NCBI GenBank assembly: GCA_947396885.1
Contig: OX377201.1
Span: 9,872,332 to 9,936,331 of the forward strand
DNA: 64,000 nt
Direction: 5' to 3'
Source: Heligmosomoides polygyrus polygyrus
Taxonomy: Eukaryota; Nematoda; Chromadorea; Rhabditida; Heligmosomidae
The translations under genes and the position numbers were made by a program. Below the pieces are notes generated by a model. That model saw nothing but the letters and a program-made list of their open reading frames with translations. It ran no database searches and was not told where the DNA came from. Numbering within the stretch: position 1 is the stretch's first letter; every line of letters starts with the position of its first letter. Below, piece by piece: positions 57,900 to 64,000 of this stretch.

Positions 57900-58425
57900 A
57901 ATGCTACTTGGCGGTATCTATCTACCGATACCACCAATTAAAACGCTGACGCGGAGGAGAGCATAGATTTAGGCAGGGGAAAGGACTCCAGGGTGCGGCT
58001 CAAGTGACGCATCCGTGTTAAAATTGCCTACATCCTGGAGTTCCCTCCCTTGTCCAATTAGGAAGCACATAAGACGCGGATCTGTAATCGAAACGAAGAG
58101 ATAGGACTGCATTTACATGCACTGTATGTAGCTACTCGCTACGCCGACCCACCGCGCCATGCTGTGGTGACCCCTCCGGACCCTATTTGAGCCTACACAA
58201 AATATTTTTTTTGATTTATTTCTATTCGATGTTAATAGAACTTCGCCCTTTGGCAGCATTACCGTATATTAGGTGAAGAGCATGTCACAGTATAATGGCC
58301 ACCGCCTCTGTAAGCCACGCACCTACATGGCTTGGAAGGTTGGCAGTCTCCCTAACGGCATTCTTGCTACCTGATTGTTGCATTTAATATAGACTAATAA
58401 TAAAGGTTTGTAAAACCTCACTCCC
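57900..58425. other. Unassigned DNA
   Basis: Contains a CTGGAGT..ACTCCAG-type inverted pair near 57990-58045. Nothing coding recognised. Confidence 0.3.
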
Positions 58426-58429
58426 AAGC

Positions 58430-58970
58430 AGGAACATGACAGGCGTGCTCTCCAATAGGAAGATACCAGGGCGCTTAAAGTCACAATTATATAGAACCGT
58501 CGTCCGGCCGGTAGCGATGTACGGTGCTGAGTGTTGGCCTGTGACCAAGGAAGTTGAAACGCGCCTCAGCGTCATGGAGACGAAAATGCTGCGCTGGACG
58601 GCTGGAGTCACCCGCATGGACCGCATCAGAAACGAGGCTATTCGGCTGAAGATCGGTGTCGCGCCGATAGCGGACAAAATGCGGATATAAGTAAATGATG
58701 TAGGCGGATATAAGTGGCCGTACCATCGCAAGCGAGGATGGTACGGCCACGTTCTGCGTGGAAGGGAAGACAGCGTCCGCAAAGACAGGCCTTAACTTCG
58801 AAGTAATAGGAAAGCGGCCTAGAGGCGTCCGAAGGAGCGCTGGTTTGACACGTTACATATGGACCTGAAGGTTGCTGGTGTGCACCCTGATCTAGCGCTT
58901 GATCGGGAACGGTGGCGTCACGACACCAGAATAGCGGACCCCGCTACGAAACGGGACAGACGCTGAAGAA
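58430..58970 (+). pseudogene. RTE-type LINE RT C-terminal fragment
   Basis: Plus frame SQLYRTVVRPVAMYGAECWP, VMETKMLRWTAGVTRMDRIR, then after a stop near 58690 RWFDTLHMDLKVAGVHPDLA and RIADPATKRDRR. This is the C-terminal region of RTE-like non-LTR elements. It is 5' truncated, and a hairpin duplication at 58705-58747 breaks the frame. Confidence 0.8.
58707..58748. repeat. Hairpin inside the LINE fragment
   Basis: AGTGGCCGTACCATC pairs with GATGGTACGGCCAC across a short GCAAGCGAG loop. It looks like a small inverted duplication. Confidence 0.7.
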
Positions 58971-58974
58971 GAAG

Positions 58975-59060
58975 AAGAGGCCGAGAGGCCGATGAAGAAG
59001 TAAGTGTTTTATCCTTTCCCTGACAAGTACTTGTAATTCACTGTCCCAGTGGAATGGAAA
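58975..59060 (-). mobile_element. SINE-A copy 20, remnant
   Basis: GAGGCCGATGAAGAAGTAAG and TTTATCCTTTCCCTGACAAG match the SINE-A body; the rest is lost. Confidence 0.45.
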
Positions 59061-59088
59061 GCTCGAGTGGCCACTGCGGGAAAATCTA

Positions 59089-59157
59089 AGGCGGCATCTA
59101 AAGCGTGCATTAGTTTCCATGAACCTGGAAACGAATGCACGCTTTAGATGCCGCCTT
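59089..59157. repeat. Hairpin with 32-bp stem
   Basis: AAGGCGGCATCTAAAGCGTG continues to TTTCCA and pairs with TGGAAACG...TTAGATGCCGCCTT. One mismatch and a loop of a few nt. Confidence 0.85.
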
Positions 59158-59375
59158 ATCCGATAGCGCCACCACGCGTTCAAGACTCAGGCCGCAATCT
59201 CGTAGGAAATTCCGTTTACTACGCATTTCATTTACTTATATCCGCCTACATTGCTCCATTGCGCAATCGCTCCCTCGTTTAAACCAAGCCCTTTTGGCAA
59301 GCAGTTGGTCAGAAAGCAGGCGACTAAATGAACAGACACATCGGCAACTGATAAATCACTTAATTGAACTTTCGG

Positions 59376-59560
59376 GCACTATTGTACTCGAGGAGAGGTC
59401 GAAAAAAATTACTCAAATTTCGGCTAGGGGGCTATTTGGGGTGCTGATCACGAATCTGGCATCCGTTTTTCGTTTTACGCTGGAGTACGGTAGGTGCGGG
59501 TGACTAGAGCTGCCATCTTAATCACCTGTACCTACCGTACTCCAGCGTAAAACGAGTAGG
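59376..59560. mobile_element. Family G element fragment
   Basis: GGGCACTATTGTACTCGAGG terminus, GCTGATCACGAATCTGGCAT, and an inverted pair TACGCTGGAGTACGGTAGGT / ACCTACCGTACTCCAGCGTA. Confidence 0.65.
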
Positions 59561-59582
59561 CAAGGAGCCAGGGTCGTCGCGT

Positions 59583-59763
59583 TGGGTCAGAAATTAGCAG
59601 GGGAACAAAACCCTTGCTTTGGCTGTAAATGTTCCCGGACGTGCTAGCGAGGTAGCATTTTCTCGAAACCTGCTGCTGATTTTCCCCACCGCGAGCTCTT
59701 GAATCACGGGTAAGTGGGGAGTTTTACACCTACCGGACGGTAAGTCGTTCATGAATCCGAGCC
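59583..59763 (+). mobile_element. MITE-B copy, long form
   Basis: TTGGGTCAGAAATTAGCAGG to GGTAAGTCGTTCATGAATCC; the reverse complement of 4003-4205. Confidence 0.65.
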
Positions 59764-59873
59764 CTGGAGTCGTTAAAGCACAATAGTACATGTGATACAG
59801 GTTGACTGTCTGGCGACCTTTCTCGTTGCAATTTGACATAGAGAGCTTTTGGTTGATCATGGAGGAACTTTTC

Positions 59874-59940
59874 TGGTAAGTGCAAAAATCCTGCATCACC
59901 ACGGAATCGAACCACAGACCACTCCGTTACACCACGTCGT
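59874..59940 (-). mobile_element. tRNA-derived repeat fragment
   Basis: Minus: ACGTGGTGTAACGGAGTGG (A-box-like) and TGTGGTTCGATTCCGTGG (T-arm, B box GGTTCGATTCC) only about 20 nt apart. Too short for a tRNA; the anticodon arm is missing. Confidence 0.5.
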
Positions 59941-60160
59941 AAAGAGGTAAAACTAATCGTAGGAATGGTCTATAGCTTCGTTCAAAGATTAATAGAAGGC
60001 TATTTGGAATCAGCGTTCGAAGCCGCATTCATATCGTTTCAAAGTCCTATGGTCACATAATATCCTTCCCTTGTAAGACCCGGAATGAGCGAGAAATTCG
60101 AAGTCTATATGGACAGCAGGTTTTCCAAGGCTGGATTTCTCTAGAAAAACCTCTGTTTGT

Positions 60161-60540
60161 ATGCCTCATTTTGTTTCTACGGGATATAGGTTAGGAAGCC
60201 TGAGTGCGCATTTGGTCAATACATGACTTGTGACGGCCAGGGATAGAATTCATCACGTTAACAGAGAATTCACGGCGGAAAAGTTACGATCAGGTAACTA
60301 CTCAGCTTCTTATTGCTCACCATATCGCTTGATAAGCCGCACTATCTGAGTTTTCCGCTGTGAATTCTCTATTAAAGTTGTGTAAGTCGTTGATAAATCC
60401 GACCCCAGGTGTTGACTGACCGGTGCTTCGACACTTCTAGACAAGTCTTATACCAATTCATTGACCCATGGGGATGGAACTCTTGGGAGACCTAGACGCG
60501 AAACTCGATCTAATGATGCACCTCGTCCGACTGCGCCACC
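60161..60540 (-). mobile_element. SINE-A copy 19, split by MITE-B
   Basis: CTACGGGATATAGGTTAGGA to TGTGACGGCCAGG, then after the MITE, TAGACAAGTCTTATACCAAT to CTCGTCCGACTGCGCCACC. An old, diverged copy. Confidence 0.7.
60243..60407. mobile_element. MITE-B copy nested in SINE-A
   Basis: GAATTCATCACGTTAACAGA at the left and GTCGTTGATAAATCCGAC at the right; interior ATATCGCTTGATAAGCCGC as in the copies at 19929 and 35873. Confidence 0.75.
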
Positions 60541-60928
60541 AACCGCGCACCCGCGTTCTTCCAGGCTGTAGATTGCCTTCTGGAGCACTCCAAGCTGTTT
60601 GTGGTAGCGCTTGACATGCACCTATCTTGATCTATCTCAAAATATGCCAAATAAATGGTGGTAAAGGTAAAACTTCTTACAAGAGCACACACAGGAATAT
60701 GTCGTATCCTTAGCCGACACTGTGCCTCCAGCTTCTCAAATCGACCTATCTGGATGATCCTACTATATATAAGCGAGAACGGTCGTTTGTCTGTGTGTGC
60801 GTGTGTGTGTTTGTCTGCACAGAAGTGCTGAAGGAGTGTGTTGGAAGGAAGTATGGGGAAGGTGAGGGGGGGGGGGTGTAGTTGTCAGCAGTTGTCAACT
60901 GTTGTAGTTGCCGACAGGCGTCCATGTT
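60541..60928. other. Unassigned DNA with GT and G runs
   Basis: A (TG)n stretch at 60788-60815 and a G run near 60868. No gene recognised. Confidence 0.35.
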
Positions 60929-61275
60929 CAGACGACATGTCACCAATGTCGGGCAAAGGACGTTCGGGTTGAGAAGAGGTGTCACCGATGTCGCGCAAGA
61001 GGTTTCGGATTCACACGACGTGCCAACGATGTCGCGCAAACCAAATACGACTCGAGAAGACATGTCCCCGACGTCGTTCATCAGGTGCCTGGATTCAAAA
61101 GAGGTATCACCAATGTCGCGAAAGGTCTTCCAGATTCAGACGACGTGTCAGCGATGTCGCGCAAAGAACGTTCGGGTTGAGAACACATGTCACCGACGTT
61201 GTTCAACAGGCGTCCGGGTTCGGAAGAGGTGTCACCGATGTCGCGCGACGATTCCGGATTCAGACGTGTTACCAG
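60929..61275. repeat. About eight copies of a 41-42 bp tandem repeat
   Basis: Unit of the type AGAAGAGGTGTCACCGATGT followed by CGCGCAAGAGGTTTCGGATTC, with variants. All plus-strand frames stay open through most of it, giving 14-residue periodic peptides (RRHVTNVGQRTFGL, RRGVTDVAQEVSDS). I treat it as a satellite-like repeat, not as a gene. Confidence 0.75.
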
Positions 61276-61975
61276 TGAAGGTGGGACCAGTAATAGGGGA
61301 CCGGTGAAGGATGGGGTTCCAGTAAGGGGGACCGGTAAAGGGTTGACCAACAAAGGTGGGACCAGCTATGAGGACCGATGAGGGACGATCCAGTGAAGGG
61401 GGAACCGGTGAGGAAGAGACCAGTAATGGGGAACGGTGAAGGGGGGGGGGGGGGGGAGGGAAGTGGTCCAGTGAAGGGTGGACCGGTGAAGGAGGGAGGG
61501 TCCTGTGAAGGGGGACCGGTGAATGTTGACCAGTGAAGAGGGGACCAGGTGAGGAAGGGACCAGTAATGGGGACCGGTGAGGTCGGGGATGGGTCCAGTG
61601 AAGGGGGACCGATAGAAGGTTGACCAGTGAAAGAGGGAACCAGGTGAAGGGGGGATCGGTGAGGACGGTACCAGTATTAGGGACCGGTGAATGGGAGGGG
61701 AAGGGGTCCAGTGAAGGGGAACCGGAAAAGGGTTGATGAATAAAAGGGGACCAGTGTGGGTGGGACCAGTAATGGGGATCGGTGGAGGATAGGATGATCA
61801 GCGAAGAGGGGACTAGTAAAGGGAGGTCCAGTGAAGGTGGGAGCAGTATCCAGTGAAGGTGGGTGCAGTATTAGAGACCGACGAAGGGGGAGGGGGACCA
61901 GTGAAGGGTGAACCGGAAAAGGGCTGACAAAAAGGGGGAACCAGTGATAAGGGACCAGTTAGGGTGATGGACCTG
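61276..61975. repeat. Purine-rich minisatellite, about 700 bp
   Basis: Degenerate units GGGGACCGGTGAAGG / GGGACCAGTGAAGG, with G runs up to about 17 nt at 61439-61456. Strongly strand-asymmetric (G and A on the plus strand). Confidence 0.85.
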
Positions 61976-62364
61976 TATTGCCCTACTCCGCTATACCATT
62001 CTATATAGCAAAACGAATTTTTTTTAATGAATGAGAGAAGGCCTAAAGAGGAGAAGAAGACGTGCGGGGTGTTCTATTCTCCGGGTTTGGGGCGAAGCCC
62101 CAACCAGACGTTTGGCGGCCGGCAGGATGTTGAACGTCTGGTAAGTCTACAAGCGAAGGTTGAGCTGACTAGGAATTCAATATTTGTACTTCTATACTAC
62201 TTAATTCAAATAACTGGATGACGGACAGATTCAAACTGAGAACTTGTCAAGAGGAGATGTCACGCATAATGACAAGAAGAACATCAACAAAGAGCATATG
62301 ATGATAGTATTACTATGAATAAATGCTGCACTGCAGGAACTGCTCCAGGTGAGGAAAACCTCGT
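61976..62364. other. 3' flank of the acyl-CoA synthetase gene
   Basis: Downstream of the minus-strand stop codon at 62365. No AATAAA was seen on that strand nearby. A 64-codon plus frame at 62027 has no motif. Confidence 0.35.
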
Positions 62365-63913
62365 TCAGTCGAGTGTGGAGTACATGGCCGCCAGTTCGGA
62401 TGCGAAATGAGACTTCAGCTTCGGCCTCTTGCTCTTCAGCGTCGGTGTGAGCAGATCGTTCTCAACACTGAACAGCTCCGGGCTCAGTGCTATTCTTTTC
62501 ACCTGCAAAACAAATTCGGTTACAATAGCAAATGCATATTCTTTGAAAGTAAAAGAGGCTTATTAGAATTAGGGCGCCGAGCGGGACTCGAACCCACACC
62601 TGCTTTCCGGGCAGCGATGCTACGCCTTAGCCCTAGTTTATACTCGCTGCGCGGCGCGGCACCATGGTCGGAATAGATATCGACAGGGTGACGCGAAAAA
62701 TCGATAGCTATGGCGACCGTGATGCCGCGTCGCGTGGCGGCACAAGTGTAAGCTAGGGCTTATGCCAACTGATACACCTCGAGGATATCACGGATGTTAC
62801 GTGGGGTAAAACGTCGCCTATGGTGTAACTTGTAGCATCGTTGTCCGTAAATCGGAAGTTGCTGGTTCGAGTCCGGCCTGGAGCAAGAGTTTTGATAGCA
62901 GCTAAATATCCTCAACAACGTATAGCCTCTCTAACAGCCAGTAAAGGCTTAAGTAATTGTGTTAATCAGCTCTTAAGGAGATCTTCCTAGTTGGAAGGGC
63001 TATCGTTAAGTGGCAATTTGTTCGTTATCCCATGCAGCACAACCATATCCGCTAAATTCCAATAAAAACCCTCACACAGCAGAATAGAAGTTAAGCCATC
63101 GTAGAGACCCAAATAAGGGATTGGAGACCCAAAACGCTATATGCCTCCCCCGATAAGGATACGCCGCTGGATTGATTCTTAAAATAATCACGAATCTACG
63201 AATCTTATTTCAATCAGGATATTTCAGCTGAACGTTTTAATAGCTAAAACAGAAACCACTGGAATTAGGAATATTTCCTCTCCTAACTAGAAAGTTTAGA
63301 ACTGAACAACACTGATTATACTTCAGATTTAACCTAGTCGGAGGGAGGAATCATTAACAGAGCAGCACCAATGTTAACAGTGTGGACGCTACCTCAAAAA
63401 TACAAAGAAGGGTCCTCTGGTAGGCCAGCTCCTGGCGCTGCCTTTGTCAACTAGTCTACTTTCAGTTCCGCCGCCCGCCGTTATCAAAGAGTAACAATGG
63501 AATGCCTCCGCCCCTCCCCTCTAAGATATATCCAGCACTTTTCTTGGTCCGAAGATCTGGTCACTTTCAGGTGAACAATCTTATAAACACCTTTTCACCG
63601 CTAAGCCTTACATGAAATTTTTCGCTAAATAGTGTTATACTGGAGAAGATGACTCTGCGGAGGAGAGGCATAGAAGACGAAAGAACAATGAAAGAACTTT
63701 GGTGTCTAATTCAGGAGAGAGCTCACCGGAGAAGAGCAGACGATGAGCACGAAAACAGACTGCCTGCCTCACCTGTTCGAATGAGAACAGTCCGCTCTTC
63801 CGCCCGACAGCCAGGATGTCGCTGAGAACCATCGCGACGACTTTCTCATTCTTGCACAGTTCCTCTATTGTTCCAGTCAGGCGAAGTTCTTTGTCGCACG
63901 CAGGCATGAGCTC
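62365..63913 (-). CDS. Long-chain acyl-CoA synthetase, last two exons
   Basis: ATP-dependent ligase that activates long-chain fatty acids to acyl-CoA for lipid synthesis and beta-oxidation. Exon 63913-63773 reads LTGTIEELCKNEKVVAMVLS, DILAVGRKSGLFSFEQ, with donor GTGAGG. Exon 62502-62365 reads VKRIALSPELFSVENDLLTP, TLKSKRPKLKSHF, AAMYSTLD and stop. Together they give the C-terminal signature of ACSL enzymes (GLFSFEQVK...F...N.LLTPT.K.KR). Both junctions are phase 0. The catalytic AMP-binding domain is encoded to the right of the window. The intron holds a SINE-C split by a MITE-P. Confidence 0.92.
62569..62920. mobile_element. SINE-C palindrome split by a MITE-P
   Basis: The left half (minus) has GGCGCCGAGCGGGACTCGAA; the right half (plus) has GATATCACGGATGTTACG, TGCTGGTTCGAGTCCGGCC and AAGAGTTTTGATAGCAGC. 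The MITE occupies 62633-62760. Confidence 0.75.
62633..62760. mobile_element. MITE-P copy nested in SINE-C
   Basis: GCCCTAGTTTATACTCGCTG at the left and AAGTGTAAGCTAGGGC at the right, flanked by TTA on both sides. Closely related to 27797-27916. Confidence 0.85.
62925..63770. other. Acyl-CoA synthetase intron
   Basis: AT-rich intronic DNA; no repeat or exon recognised. Confidence 0.5.
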
Positions 63914-64000
63914 CTAATTCAGCATGCAATAATAGGTGGTAAAAAAAGCATATAGTGCGTTCTAAGTTAGATAAAATATTGGGTTTTTCGATACTTAATG
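63914..64000 (-). other. Start of the next upstream acyl-CoA synthetase intron
   Basis: Sequence upstream of acceptor AATTAG at 63919-63914 on the minus strand. The preceding exon is outside the window. Confidence 0.6.

Overview
This window is nuclear DNA from a nematode, most likely a clade V (strongylid-type) parasite; the species is inferred, not proven. The grounds are genes split by short introns with TTTTCAG acceptors, a transthyretin-like (TTL) secreted protein family, a U6 snRNA with its own TATA box, and a heavy load of Tc1/mariner, Penelope-like, CR1-like and RTE-like elements, tRNA-derived SINEs and MITEs. I see no prokaryotic, organellar or CRISPR features.

Five host loci can be read exon by exon. 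(1) A secreted alpha-carbonic anhydrase on the minus strand, 12147 down to 1799, with zinc ligands and proton shuttle intact; its introns carry two mariners, a LINE tail, MITEs and SINEs. (2) A complete nucleoredoxin/tryparedoxin-like thioredoxin-fold protein (149 aa, WCPHC active site) on the minus strand, 38537 to 31570, with a mariner, two palindromic elements and SINEs in its introns. (3) and (4) A tandem pair of glycine-rich secreted genes on the plus strand, 53369-54621 and 57132-57657. The first carries a TTL domain between two Gly-rich arms; the second keeps promoter, signal peptide and both arms but has lost the TTL domain. (5) The last two exons of a long-chain acyl-CoA synthetase on the minus strand, 63913 to 62365, running off the right edge. 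A U6 snRNA gene lies at 50227-50125 (minus). A lone decayed carbonic anhydrase exon sits near 28.6 kb.

The rest is layered mobile DNA. A roughly 290-bp tRNA-derived SINE (called SINE-A here) is present in about 20 copies. A second tRNA-derived family (SINE-C) occurs singly and as head-to-head palindromes. A Penelope-like element at 15.4-17.2 kb has an RT and a GIY-YIG domain followed by a hammerhead-like RNA motif; four more copies of that motif are scattered in the window with compensatory stem changes. A group of GC-rich palindromic MITEs ending in GGCC..TATACTT is flanked by TWA trinucleotides, as expected of PIF/Harbinger (Tourist-like) elements. Several nested insertions give relative ages: MITEs interrupt SINEs, and another MITE interrupts an inverted-repeat element.

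Intervals without comment between listed features are short or AT-rich non-coding DNA in which I recognised nothing. Family letters (SINE-A, MITE-B and so on) are labels made up for this report.
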